DNA from: a virus
Virus record (IMG/VR): IMGVR_UViG_3300011987_000007
Location: 1 to 37,970 of that record
Reading direction: 5' to 3' (one strand)
Length of the DNA: 37,970 nt
Below, piece after piece: positions 20,545 through 29,020 of the stretch. A program made the translations under genes and the position numbers. The notes under the pieces are model-generated. The model made no database searches, was not told where the DNA came from, and was given only the letters and a program-made list of their open reading frames with translations. Position 1 is the stretch's first letter; each line of letters begins with the position of its first letter.

Positions 20545-20734
20545 TATATCACCGGACGCATAGGGGTGGGGGAGGGTCCCCTAACCTAAGGGGTCCAGGG
20601 CGATGCTGGTTAGCAGGCCGGATCCTGCGTGCGCCGCGCTCCCGTTTTTTCGGCAGCCCGTACCCGCGTGCTGACTTAGCCGCGTCTGCACGATCGTGCC
20701 CTGGTGGTACGCACCGACCCTGGAGGTCATCGTC
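20545..20734. other. HNH-terS intergenic region, candidate cos/packaging region
   Basis: 190 bases without a convincing gene. The G-rich GGGGTGGGGGAGGG followed by TCCCC at about 20564-20582 and CCCCT/AGGGG symmetry around 20578-20593 recall cos regions found between HNH and terS in HK97-type phages. A perfect palindrome GCACGATCGTGC lies at 20688-20699, and a T6 run at 20645-20650. A GGAGG ribosome site for terS is at 20722-20726. Cleavage sites cannot be determined from sequence alone. Confidence 0.35.
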
Positions 20735-21091
20735 ATGGCTGCACCGAAGGCACCGGTTGGTCTGGGCAAGGCGGGTAGGGCTCAGTGGTCGTCGATCGCT
20801 GGCGCCTACAAGCTGCGCCCGGATGAGTTCTCGGTCCTTGAGGACGTCTGCCGGACGACTGACATGCTCACCGCGTTGACTGAGGCGTGGGTCGAGGATG
20901 GTTCCCCGATGACGACTTCGGGCAGCATGGGTCAACTCGTGATTCACCCGCTCATTCCTGAGATCGACAAGCACCGCAAGTCTCGGGCTGGGTTCTTCCG
21001 GCAACTGCACCTGCCTGATGGTGACGAGGTGCCGGCGGCGAACCAGCACCGCAGCGCGGCGGTCGCCAAGTGGTCTGCGCGTGGCGCGTAG
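20735..21091 (+). CDS. terS: Terminase small subunit
   Basis: 118 residues from ATG 20735, chosen for GGAGG 8 bases upstream over an in-frame start at 20696. Starts with APKAPVGLGKAGRAQW, and SSIAGAYKLRPDEFSVLEDVC then MGQLVIHPLIPEIDKHR matches the P27-type small subunit. It binds the packaging site and loads the large subunit. The downstream gene begins 11 bases before its stop. Confidence 0.82.
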   Translation: MAAPKAPVGLGKAGRAQWSSIAGAYKLRPDEFSVLEDVCRTTDMLTALTEAWVEDGSPMTTSGSMGQLVIHPLIPEIDKHRKSRAGFFRQLHLPDGDEVPAANQHRSAAVAKWSARGA

Positions 21092-22904
21092 CCTCGCTGC
21101 CTCCCAGACCCGCACCGCTGACTCTGACTACCGCGAGATCATCGGCTGGTACGGAGACCAGCTAGAGCGCGCGACACCGCCCGTGGGCCTCGCGTGGGAG
21201 CCGGTCAAGATCGGCCCGACGTGGCGGTACGAGAACGGCTGGGTTCTGCCGGCGGTGACGCTGGGGTGGCGCAACCTGGCGTGGGCTGGGCTGAACCTGT
21301 CGGCGCCCAAGGGTGGGCCGTGGACGTACACGCTTGAGCAGGCCCGGTTCATCCTGTGGGCTGACGCGCTCGACCCGGAGACGGGCGAGTTCCTGTACTC
21401 AACGTCGGTGCTCCAGCGCCTCAAGGGTTGGGGCAAGGACCCGGTCGGTGCGTGCGTGTCGGCCACGGACATCTGCTCTGAGGATGCCGTGTTCGACCAC
21501 TGGCGCGGAGACGTCCCTGTCGGTCGGCAGCAGGAGAACGCGTGGGTTCAGATCATCGCCACGGCGCAGCAGCAGACGCAGACGACGATGAAGTTCTTTC
21601 CCGGCCTCATACCTGCCGAGACGCGCAAGAAGTACGGCATCCAGATCGGCAAGCTGAACGTGTGGGCCCGGGGTGACACGGCGCAGATCGAGGCTGTGAC
21701 GTCGAACCCGCTGACGATTGAGGGCGGGCGTCCGACGCGGATCATCCGCGTGGAGACGCAGAACTGGAACACCTCGAACGGCGGTCACCTGATGGCCGGC
21801 GCGATCGAGGGTAACGCTGCGAAGAGCCCTGCTGGTGCGGCGCGGATCCTCGACATCTGCAACGCGTATCGGCCCGGCGAGGACAGCGTCGGGCAGAAGG
21901 CGCGCGAGGCGTTCGAGGCGACGCAGGGCACCCGCTGTGAGGTTCATGCGGCCTCGACGGACTGGCCTGAGTGCATCAACTGCCAGCGGCCCAAGTCGGC
22001 GGACTTCGGCCAGCTCTACGACTCGCTCGAGGCCCCACCCGAGGCGCCTCTGACTGTGGATGCTGCTCCTGGCGTGGTGGAGTCCATTCGGGGCGACTCG
22101 ATCTGGCTGTCCACGAAGCGGATCATCTCGTCCATCCTGAACCCGATGAACTCGCCGAGCGAGTCGCGGCGCAAGTGGTACAACCAGATCACGGCGCAAG
22201 AAGACGCCTGGTGCGACCCGAAAGACGTCGCGCTCGCAGCTCGGGACGAGTTGATCGAGCCCGGCACACCCGTCGTCCTGTTCGGTGACGGCTCCAAGTC
22301 CGACGACGCCACCGGCCTACTGGCTATCCGCATCAGCGACGGTCACGCCCAGGTGTTGCATGTCCAGCAGCCCAAGGCTGGGCAGATCGTCGACCGTGAC
22401 GCGCTCGATCATGCGGTGATCGAGGCGATGGCCACCTTCAAGGTTGTGGCGTTCTGGTTCGACCCGTCCCACGCGAAGGATGACGACGCTGAGGGCGATA
22501 ACCGTTTCTGGTGGCCGCTGTGTGACGAGTGGTCGAAGCGGTACGGCAAGCGGTTGAAGTGCTGGCCGGTCAAGTCCGGTAACCGTACTCATGCGGTCGC
22601 GTTCGACATGGCACTGGAGATCAACCAAGCGGTCTTTGTGCCGGCGTGCGAGCAGGTTCTAAACGAGCTCGAGGCGGGCGCGGTCACCTTCGCCAAGTCG
22701 GCGTGGCTGATCGAGCACATGGGCAACGCCAAGCGGGCGCCGGGCAAGTACGGCATCTCGATCCGTAAGGACAACCGCGAATCGCGTCACAAGATCGACC
22801 TCGCCGTCTGTCTGGTCGGTGGCCGGATGCTTCGCCGGATCTACCTGCTCAGCATCAAGAAAGGCACGCCCGGCAAGGGTCGGGTGATCCTCCTAGGCGA
22901 CTAA
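21081..22904 (+). CDS. terL: Terminase large subunit
   Basis: 607 residues from GTG 21081, inside the end of terS. N-terminal ATPase: the GWGKDPVG segment (about residues 115-122) is the Walker A-like motif of this actinophage TerL family. C-terminal nuclease: acidic residues in LFGDGSKSDDATG, VVAFWFDPSH and KIDLAVCLVG follow the RNase H-like order. It pumps DNA into the prohead and cuts it. The stretch about 250-330 contains CEVHAASTDWPECINC, a Cys pair set that may be structural. Confidence 0.93.
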   Translation: MARSLAASQTRTADSDYREIIGWYGDQLERATPPVGLAWEPVKIGPTWRYENGWVLPAVTLGWRNLAWAGLNLSAPKGGPWTYTLEQARFILWADALDPETGEFLYSTSVLQRLKGWGKDPVGACVSATDICSEDAVFDHWRGDVPVGRQQENAWVQIIATAQQQTQTTMKFFPGLIPAETRKKYGIQIGKLNVWARGDTAQIEAVTSNPLTIEGGRPTRIIRVETQNWNTSNGGHLMAGAIEGNAAKSPAGAARILDICNAYRPGEDSVGQKAREAFEATQGTRCEVHAASTDWPECINCQRPKSADFGQLYDSLEAPPEAPLTVDAAPGVVESIRGDSIWLSTKRIISSILNPMNSPSESRRKWYNQITAQEDAWCDPKDVALAARDELIEPGTPVVLFGDGSKSDDATGLLAIRISDGHAQVLHVQQPKAGQIVDRDALDHAVIEAMATFKVVAFWFDPSHAKDDDAEGDNRFWWPLCDEWSKRYGKRLKCWPVKSGNRTHAVAFDMALEINQAVFVPACEQVLNELEAGAVTFAKSAWLIEHMGNAKRAPGKYGISIRKDNRESRHKIDLAVCLVGGRMLRRIYLLSIKKGTPGKGRVILLGD

Positions 22905-22921
22905 CGGAAGGGGGGCGTGGG

Positions 22922-24451
22922 ATGGTCGGGTTCACCGATTGGGTTCCGTCAACGTTCGCCCCGACCAGTATTCCAACCCTGCCGCTCTTGGGTTTGTCTG
23001 AGGATGAGCGTCAGTTGATCGCGAGGCTGCAGATGCGGCAGCAGCATGACCGCAACAACATGCAGTTGTGCAAGTCGTATTTCAAGGGTGCGCAGATCAT
23101 CGACAACCTCAAGATGGCCGTGCCGGATGACATCGCCAAGGCTCTACGCACGCTGGTGGGCTGGCCTCGTCTCGCAGTGAACCCGTATGTGGAGCGTCTC
23201 GCTCGTGACGGGTTCCGCCTTCCTGGCGAGACTGACATCAATCAGGATCTGGAGGACGTCTGGGTCGACAACGGGTTGGCCGCTGAGCAGAAGTTGGCGT
23301 TCAAGGACGCCTTGACGATGGGCCGCGGCTACTGGCTGATCGGATCGCCTGATGAGCCGGGCGGGTCACCGAAGATCACTGTTGAGTCGCCGCTGAACAT
23401 GGGTGTGCTGTGGGATCTGACCGGCACTCGCGCGAAGTCGGCCATCCAGTCGTACATGGTCGACAACCAGCGCCACTCTGTGGTTCTGGTTCCGGGCAAG
23501 ACGCTAGAGGTCGCACAGGACGAGAACTTTGTGTGGCAGTTGGTGAATCGTGACGAGCACGGTTTCGATTTCGTGCCGGTCGTGCGGATGGCGAATGACC
23601 CTGAGACGGACAACCGTGACGGGAACTCTGCGATCACACCGGAACTCATGTCCACAGTGGACGCGGCGTGCCGCACCCTGCTCGGGCTTGAGGTCGCCCG
23701 CGAGCTGTACTCGGCCCCGCGCATCGCGATCCTCGGCGCCTCGGTGGACGACTTCCAGAACGCGGACGGGACGAAGCGCTCCTCGTGGGACACGTACATT
23801 CACAAACTGCTTGGGCTCGAGCGCGATGGTGACGGCAACCTCCCCGAGATCCACCAACTGCAGACCTACGACCCCTCGGTGTTCACGAAGCTGATCGAGA
23901 TGTACGGCTCTCAGGCCGCTGGCATCACAGCTGCGCAACCGCAGGAGTTGGGTCTGTACACGCAGGGCAACCCGATCAGCGCTGACGCCTATGACGGTGC
24001 GGACTTGACGCGGAACCGTCGCGCCGAGCTGATGCAGGACTACTTCGCTACGCCGATGATTCGCGTGATGCAGATGGCGATGCGCTTCCAGAACGGCGGC
24101 AACCTGCCCGAGCAGTTCCGTCGCATTGAGGTCGACTGGCGTTCGGTGCATCACGTGTCGCTGGCTCAGGCCGCGGACCCGATCAGCAAGATGATCGCCG
24201 CCGGGTCGTTCCCCGCCACTTCCGACGTGACACTCAAACTGGCCGGCGTCACGGCCGTGCAACGCCAGCAGATGGAGCAGGACCGCCAGTTGGACAAGGG
24301 CCAGTCGGAGCTCCAGCAGATCGCGTCGAGCATGGAGCTGCGGGCGATGAAGGCAGAGAAGGTGGTTACCGCCGACGCGCAGAGTCTCGCCGTGCCGACG
24401 CAGAACCTGATGCCGAAGCAGGTTCCAAGTGTCGCAGCAAACGGCGGCTGA
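22922..24451 (+). CDS. Portal protein
   Basis: 509 residues from ATG 22922 with GGAAGGGGGG upstream. The order TerL, this protein, MuF-like, scaffold, capsid is diagnostic, and the N-terminal pattern (DRNNMQLCKSYFKGAQIID, LVGWPRLAVNPYVERLARDGF) is that of SPP1/HK97-type portals in actinophages. It forms the dodecameric gate at one vertex, docking terminase and later the connectors. The C-terminal 60 residues are Gln/Met-rich and helical. Overlaps the MuF-like start by 23 bases. Confidence 0.93.
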   Translation: MVGFTDWVPSTFAPTSIPTLPLLGLSEDERQLIARLQMRQQHDRNNMQLCKSYFKGAQIIDNLKMAVPDDIAKALRTLVGWPRLAVNPYVERLARDGFRLPGETDINQDLEDVWVDNGLAAEQKLAFKDALTMGRGYWLIGSPDEPGGSPKITVESPLNMGVLWDLTGTRAKSAIQSYMVDNQRHSVVLVPGKTLEVAQDENFVWQLVNRDEHGFDFVPVVRMANDPETDNRDGNSAITPELMSTVDAACRTLLGLEVARELYSAPRIAILGASVDDFQNADGTKRSSWDTYIHKLLGLERDGDGNLPEIHQLQTYDPSVFTKLIEMYGSQAAGITAAQPQELGLYTQGNPISADAYDGADLTRNRRAELMQDYFATPMIRVMQMAMRFQNGGNLPEQFRRIEVDWRSVHHVSLAQAADPISKMIAAGSFPATSDVTLKLAGVTAVQRQQMEQDRQLDKGQSELQQIASSMELRAMKAEKVVTADAQSLAVPTQNLMPKQVPSVAANGG

Positions 24452-25193
24452 ACACCAGGCGGGTCAGGCCGCTCTCGTCTCACTGATCCCGGCGCTGCTG
24501 CGTCAGGCGTGGCCGTTGCTGGACCTGCACAACCTGCAGGCCACGATGCCTCGGTTCACGGCGGTGGTTCGGGCCATCGTCCAGCGGTACGGACGCGCGT
24601 CGGCCGCCGGCGCGCTGGCCTACTACCAGCGGGAGCGTCGGGCCGCGTCGGTGCCCGGCAGGCCCGTGTCGAAACTGGCTCCTGCGCTTGCGGATTCGGT
24701 GATCGAGTCGGCCGTGTCGTGGGCGACGACGGACCTGTACGGCCCGGTGACACCGCAGGCCACGGAGGCTGCGATGCGGCAACTCGACGGGGCCGTGCAG
24801 AACATGGTCCTCGATCAGGGCCGGGACACGATCATCGGCGCCGTTCAGCAGGACAAGTACGCGAAGGGCTGGGCGCGTGTCACGTCGCCGGGCGCTTGTT
24901 CGTTCTGCGTCATGCTCGCGCTGCGGGCGGGCGCCGGGTTCCTGTATAGGTCGAAGCAGTCCGCTGATTTCAGGGCTCACACGCCCAATGCGAACGGTAG
25001 CGGCGGGCTCTGCCAGTGCCACGCGGAGCCGGTCTTCAACGCCTACGAGCCGAGCGCGCACATGCGCGACATGCAGCAACTGTGGGCTGACTCCACAAAG
25101 GGCCGCTCAGGAAACGACGCGCGCAACGCCTTCCGTCAGGCCGTCGAAGGTCGCCCGGTGACGGGCAAGACCGGCCCCCTCAAGAAGGGTTGA
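24429..25193 (+). CDS. MuF-like minor capsid protein
   Basis: 254 residues from GTG 24429, within the end of portal. N-terminal 150 residues are helical; residues about 155-200 hold GACSFCVMLALRAGAGF and GGLCQCHAEPVF, the C-C ... C-x-C-H pattern of the MuF domain. Homologues are packaged inside the head and have often been annotated as capsid maturation protease. No separate prohead protease gene is seen, so processing, if any, would have to rely on this protein or not occur. Confidence 0.8.
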   Translation: MSQQTAAEHQAGQAALVSLIPALLRQAWPLLDLHNLQATMPRFTAVVRAIVQRYGRASAAGALAYYQRERRAASVPGRPVSKLAPALADSVIESAVSWATTDLYGPVTPQATEAAMRQLDGAVQNMVLDQGRDTIIGAVQQDKYAKGWARVTSPGACSFCVMLALRAGAGFLYRSKQSADFRAHTPNANGSGGLCQCHAEPVFNAYEPSAHMRDMQQLWADSTKGRSGNDARNAFRQAVEGRPVTGKTGPLKKG

Positions 25194-25194
25194 C

Positions 25195-25437
25195 ATGGCC
25201 GACTTGAGCGCGTCAGGACGTGAGCAGGCCGCGAAGTCAGGTGCGGCCATGCCAGGCGGACGTTTCCCGATCAAGACGATGGCCGACATGCACAACGCGA
25301 TCATGGCCGTGGGCCGCGCCAAGGGTGGCGCCGCAGGTCAGGCCGCGGTGCGTCGCTTCATCATGAAACGCGCCAAGGCTCTTGGCGGAATGGACCAGAT
25401 CCCGGCGTCATGGAACGCAGACGGATCTCTGAAGTAA
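25195..25437 (+). CDS. Small head-region hypothetical protein
   Basis: 80 residues from ATG 25195. Pattern GRFPIKTMADMHNAIMAVGRAKGG ... AVRRFIMKRAKALGGMDQIPASWN is a small conserved helical domain often found alone or fused to phage head maturation proteins. Role unknown; between MuF-like and scaffold genes, upstream of a terminator. Confidence 0.75.
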   Translation: MADLSASGREQAAKSGAAMPGGRFPIKTMADMHNAIMAVGRAKGGAAGQAAVRRFIMKRAKALGGMDQIPASWNADGSLK

Positions 25438-25456
25438 CACCCTCTCAACGCGTCGA

Positions 25457-25481
25457 AAGCCCCGGTCTGGTGCCGGGGCTT
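25457..25481 (+). terminator. Hairpin terminator before the scaffold gene
   Basis: A perfect 9-base-pair stem AAGCCCCGG/CCGGGGCTT (25457-25465 with 25473-25481) with a 7-base loop. There is no T tract, but the position is typical for an attenuating terminator that adjusts packaging versus capsid gene expression. Confidence 0.75.
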
Positions 25482-25513
25482 CGGTGTGACCGCTCAAAGT
25501 CCCTGGAGGACTC

Positions 25514-26206
25514 ATGTCTGAACAGCCAACCCCCGTCACGCCTGAGGCCCCCGCATCGCCTGCGGGCGTGACCGACGATCAGGCGTCCGCGCTACTGGCG
25601 GACGCCGTCGCGGCAGCAGAACGCGATGAGAGCGCTCTTGATGAGCACTCGCAGAAGGTTGTCGCGGCAATCCGAAACGACTTCAAGGCAGAACGGGCGA
25701 AGCGACAGGCCGCTGAGACCGCACTCAGCACATCGGCTGAGGCCGCACGGGCCGAACTCACCGCGTCCATCGCCAAGGCTCTCGGTCTGAACAAGGACGA
25801 GACGCCCGACCCGGTCAAGCTCACCGAGCAGTTGACCACGCAAACGGCAGAAGCAAGGCAGGCGCGAGTTGAACTCGCCGTCTATCGGGCAGCCGGCAGT
25901 ATCGCGGACCCGTCCGCGCTGCTTGATTCAACGAGCTTCCTGGCGTCGCTCAAGGACATCGACCCCACCGACTCCGCGGCTGTCACGGCTGCGATCACGT
26001 CGGCCGTCGCGTCGAACCCGCGGCTTGGCGCCGCACCCGGCACACCGCGTCCTCCTGCCCCGAACCCCGCACAGGGGTCGAGTGCCAGCGGATCCGGCGC
26101 GCCGGACTTCAAAAAGCAGATCGCTGACGCCATGAAGGCGGGCGACATCGGACTCAGCATCGCGCTCGAAGAGCAGCGCGCGGCGAGTCTCAAAACCAAG
26201 TCCTAG
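25514..26206 (+). CDS. Scaffolding protein
   Basis: 230 residues from ATG 25514 with TGGAGGA upstream. Acidic and Ala-rich, with long helices (about 20-130), a Pro/Gly/Ser-rich linker (about 170-195) and a short basic/helical C-terminus that usually contacts the capsid. It directly precedes the major capsid gene, as scaffolds do. It guides prohead assembly and is then lost. Confidence 0.82.
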   Translation: MSEQPTPVTPEAPASPAGVTDDQASALLADAVAAAERDESALDEHSQKVVAAIRNDFKAERAKRQAAETALSTSAEAARAELTASIAKALGLNKDETPDPVKLTEQLTTQTAEARQARVELAVYRAAGSIADPSALLDSTSFLASLKDIDPTDSAAVTAAITSAVASNPRLGAAPGTPRPPAPNPAQGSSASGSGAPDFKKQIADAMKAGDIGLSIALEEQRAASLKTKS

Positions 26207-26218
26207 AAGGGACTCACC

Positions 26219-27439
26219 ATGTCTGGTATCACCGCCATCGGAACCACGTTCAACGAACCCAACTACCACGGCCAGCTCCTGGCGCTCACCCCGGAGGACA
26301 CCCCGCTGTTCTCCGCATCCGGTGGGCTCAACGGTGCCGGCAGCGTCACCGACACCACGATCGAGTGGCAGACCTACGACCTGCGTGACGCCGCTTCACG
26401 GCCGCGTCTTGAGGGCGCTGACGCCCCCTCAGCTGAGGCCCGCGTGCGCGCCAACGCGCAGAACCGCGTCCAGATCTTCCAGGAGGCCATCAGCACGTCC
26501 TACTCGAAGCAGGCTGCGACCAACCAGTTCTACCAGGGCGCCGCAGGCAACAGCGCGCAGGGTGTCGGCAGCGTTGGCAACCCCGTTGTCAACGAGCACC
26601 AGTGGCAGATCATCCAGTCGCTGAAGCAGATCAAGCGGGACGTCAACTGGTGCTTCTGGAACGGCGTCCGCGTCGACCCGGCCACCAACGCGACCGCGCG
26701 GGCCATGAACGGCCTGCTGAATGTCTGCACGTCCAACGCGCAGGTGCTCTCGACGGGCCACGCGCTCTACACGGGCGCGTCCGCTGCGACGACCCACATC
26801 ACCGTCACCCATGACCTGGCCGTGAACGACAAGGTCGTGTTCACCGACGTCGGTGTGGCGACCACGATCGTGCCCAACCGGTACTACTGGGTGCAGGCGA
26901 TCTCCACGACCGCCACGTTCGACGTCTCTGCGACCAAGGGCGGCTCAGCGATCACCATCGGCACCGCAACCGTGTCGTTCTACGGCATCAAGGCCGCGAA
27001 CATCGCCACGGTGGACGCCATCAACGGTCTGCTCCAGTCGGTGTACGACAACGGTGGCATCACCGAGCAGGGCACCGCAACGCTCTTCGTGCCCTCGGGC
27101 CAGAAGCTCGCGCTGTCCAAGGCTTACGCCGCATCCGGTACGGCAGCGAACTTGCTGTTCGGCACGCGCAACGTCGGCGGCATGTCCCTCGACACGATCG
27201 TGACCGACTTCGGCACGCTGAACGTCGCGATCGAGCGGGCGCTGCCCTCCGACGCACTGGCAGTCGTGTCGCTCGATCAGGTTCAGCCGGTGTTCATGAC
27301 GATCCCCAACAAGGGCGTGCTCTTCGAGGAGGAGTTGGCCAAGACCGGGTCCGCCGACAAGACCCAGCTCTACGGCGAGATCGGCCTGGCGTTCGGCAAC
27401 CAGGCGGCTCACGGCGTCATGCGCGGCCTGTTCGCCTGA
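26219..27439 (+). CDS. Major capsid protein with inserted beta domain
   Basis: 406 residues from ATG 26219, with AGAAGGGA upstream. Residues 1-190 and 256-406 carry the HK97-like fold as in actinophage capsid proteins (PLFSASGGLNGAG, QTYDLRDAASRPRLEGAD, QIKRDVNWCFWNG, then IDAINGLL-type helix and GMSLDTIVTDFGTLNVAI). Between them, residues about 191-255 form a separate module (THITVTHDLAVNDKVVFTDVG ... YYWVQAISTTATFDVSATK), a beta-sandwich unit also found in phage tail proteins. This insert is probably exposed on the capsid surface. Confidence 0.88.
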   Translation: MSGITAIGTTFNEPNYHGQLLALTPEDTPLFSASGGLNGAGSVTDTTIEWQTYDLRDAASRPRLEGADAPSAEARVRANAQNRVQIFQEAISTSYSKQAATNQFYQGAAGNSAQGVGSVGNPVVNEHQWQIIQSLKQIKRDVNWCFWNGVRVDPATNATARAMNGLLNVCTSNAQVLSTGHALYTGASAATTHITVTHDLAVNDKVVFTDVGVATTIVPNRYYWVQAISTTATFDVSATKGGSAITIGTATVSFYGIKAANIATVDAINGLLQSVYDNGGITEQGTATLFVPSGQKLALSKAYAASGTAANLLFGTRNVGGMSLDTIVTDFGTLNVAIERALPSDALAVVSLDQVQPVFMTIPNKGVLFEEELAKTGSADKTQLYGEIGLAFGNQAAHGVMRGLFA

Positions 27440-27475
27440 CCCCAACCCAGTGGTACACGTCGAGAGGAGTCGGGC

Positions 27476-27847
27476 ATGACTACACCGATAGCCGTTCCGT
27501 CCGATCTCGGCGTGTACTTGGGTGTCGCGTCCATTGACAGCGCCCGTGCGACCCAGATCCTCGCCTTGTCGCAGGCGTTGTGCGAAACCATCTGGTCGAC
27601 CCTTGACGCCACGGCGCTACCCGTCGTGCTCGGTGTGGCCGGGCGGGCGTTCAACAACGTCACCTCTGCTCACTCCGTCGGCCTCGGCTCAGGACAGATC
27701 GCCTACGGCTCGCAGGGCTCGACCACAGGCATCGGCGGGCTGTACCTGTCCCGCTCTGACAAGTCCACCCTTCGCCGGCTCGCGGGCCGCTCCGGTGCGT
27801 TCAGCATCGACCTGCTGCCCGACCCGTGGCCGCCCGTCGTCGCATGA
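27476..27847 (+). CDS. Head-tail connector / adaptor
   Basis: 123 residues from ATG 27476 with GAGAGGAG upstream. First helices (SDLGVYLGVASIDSARATQIL ALSQALCE) and the later LYLSRSDKSTLRRLAG are the pattern of gp6/gp15-type adaptors following the capsid gene. It would join the portal ring to the tail. Overlaps the next gene by 4 bases. Confidence 0.8.
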   Translation: MTTPIAVPSDLGVYLGVASIDSARATQILALSQALCETIWSTLDATALPVVLGVAGRAFNNVTSAHSVGLGSGQIAYGSQGSTTGIGGLYLSRSDKSTLRRLAGRSGAFSIDLLPDPWPPVVA

Positions 27848-28161
27848 GCGCCATCTCGGTGTTCTTCATCCACACGGCAAGCGTGGCGACGTTCACAGGC
27901 GCGGGCGCGGGCGGTGACACCTACGCGACGGCGGTCGACGTCAAGGGCTTCCTCGACGACGGCGTCGTGCGCGTGCAGACCTCGTCCGGCGAGCAGTTGG
28001 AGCAGAAGTCGATCTTCTACGCCGCGCTCACCGACGCCGCCAAGTTCGTCCCTGAGTCCCGGGTCGCGGTCAACGGTCGCGCCTGCCAGGTCACGGCAGT
28101 ACGTCGCCGCGATGGTGGCTCGCTCGGACTGCCCGACCATTGCGAGGTCGACCTGACATGA
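27844..28161 (+). CDS. Head-closure / stopper protein
   Basis: 105 residues from ATG 27844 (ATGA overlap; the longer start at 27826 would lie inside the previous gene). Small beta-rich protein between the adaptor and the HK97-gp10-like gene, the slot of the head-closure (stopper) protein. Function is inferred mainly from gene order. Confidence 0.7.
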   Translation: MSAISVFFIHTASVATFTGAGAGGDTYATAVDVKGFLDDGVVRVQTSSGEQLEQKSIFYAALTDAAKFVPESRVAVNGRACQVTAVRRRDGGSLGLPDHCEVDLT

Positions 28162-28508
28162 CGATGACGTGGGAGAACAACCTCCACCTCGAGGACATTC
28201 TGGCCAGGGTCCGCGCCAACGTCGAGGACGCTCTGGCTGAGGGCGCTGACATCATCCTCACGCGGGCCGATGAGTTGGTTCCCAAGGTGTCTGGCGTCCT
28301 CGCGGCGACCGGGTCGGTGAAGAAGGATCGCGGCGGGCTGAACACCGTGGCCATCACCTACACGTCGGTTTACGCCCGCTGGATCGAGGATCACCTCAGT
28401 TTCTCCCACCCTCACGGCGGCGGCGCCCGGTTCCTCGAACTCGGCATAGTCGAGAGGGGTGAGGCGGCCATCCAGAAGACCGGCGAAGTCCTCTGGGACA
28501 AGCTATGA
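28158..28508 (+). CDS. HK97 gp10-like tail/head-tail component
   Basis: 116 residues from ATG 28158 (ATGA overlap). Pattern RANVEDALAEGADIILTRADELVP ... YTSVYARWIEDHLSFSHPHGGGARFLELG is typical of the HK97 gp10/SPP1 gp16-like family between stopper and tail terminator. It would complete the neck or the tail end. Confidence 0.82.
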   Translation: MTMTWENNLHLEDILARVRANVEDALAEGADIILTRADELVPKVSGVLAATGSVKKDRGGLNTVAITYTSVYARWIEDHLSFSHPHGGGARFLELGIVERGEAAIQKTGEVLWDKL

Positions 28509-28948
28509 GCTTCACCGGTGACCTCCTGACCGGCCTCGCCGGCTACCTCGCGGCCGCGGGTATCGGCGTCACCTACCGGCCGTCCACGCCCTACGTCGCG
28601 GGCGAGACGGGCGTGTTCTTCGGCCTCTACCCGACCAGCCCGGACCGGTGCATCGCCTTGACTGCCTACGCCGCCACCGATGAGCCGAAGGTGGCGCTGT
28701 CCAAGATCCGGGTCGAGGTCGCGCTACGGGGCGCGGTGAACGACAGCCTCGACGTCCACAACCTCGGGGATGCCATCTTCAACGTCCTGCAGGGCGCGGA
28801 AAACCTCACCTTCGGCACCGCGCATGTGGTGCAGGCCCTGCGTGTCATCAGCGCCTCAGGGGGCGTTGACGCCAACAAACGCTCCATGCGCAGCGATTCC
28901 TACGATCTCGACACGGACGTGCCCATCACGTCCGGTCGTCCCTGGTAA
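28505..28948 (+). CDS. Tail terminator protein
   Basis: 147 residues from ATG 28505 (ATGA overlap). Compact alpha/beta with FFGLYPTSPDRCIALTAYAATD and ALSKIRVEVALRG, fitting the tail terminator that caps tail tube growth. Position directly before the major tail protein supports this. Confidence 0.8.
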   Translation: MSFTGDLLTGLAGYLAAAGIGVTYRPSTPYVAGETGVFFGLYPTSPDRCIALTAYAATDEPKVALSKIRVEVALRGAVNDSLDVHNLGDAIFNVLQGAENLTFGTAHVVQALRVISASGGVDANKRSMRSDSYDLDTDVPITSGRPW

Positions 28949-29020
28949 CAAACAGCCAGCATCAAAGCCTCACGACGTCCGTCATGGGGCTCTTTCGTAA
29001 TGCCCGAGAAAGGGCTCACC

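Noticed and set aside
20635-20655. T6 run as an intrinsic terminator
   Set aside because: No stable GC-rich hairpin directly precedes it.
28980-29018. Hairpin around 28982-29015 before the major tail gene as terminator
   Set aside because: Only about five consecutive pairs (CTTTC/GAAAG) hold; not convincing.
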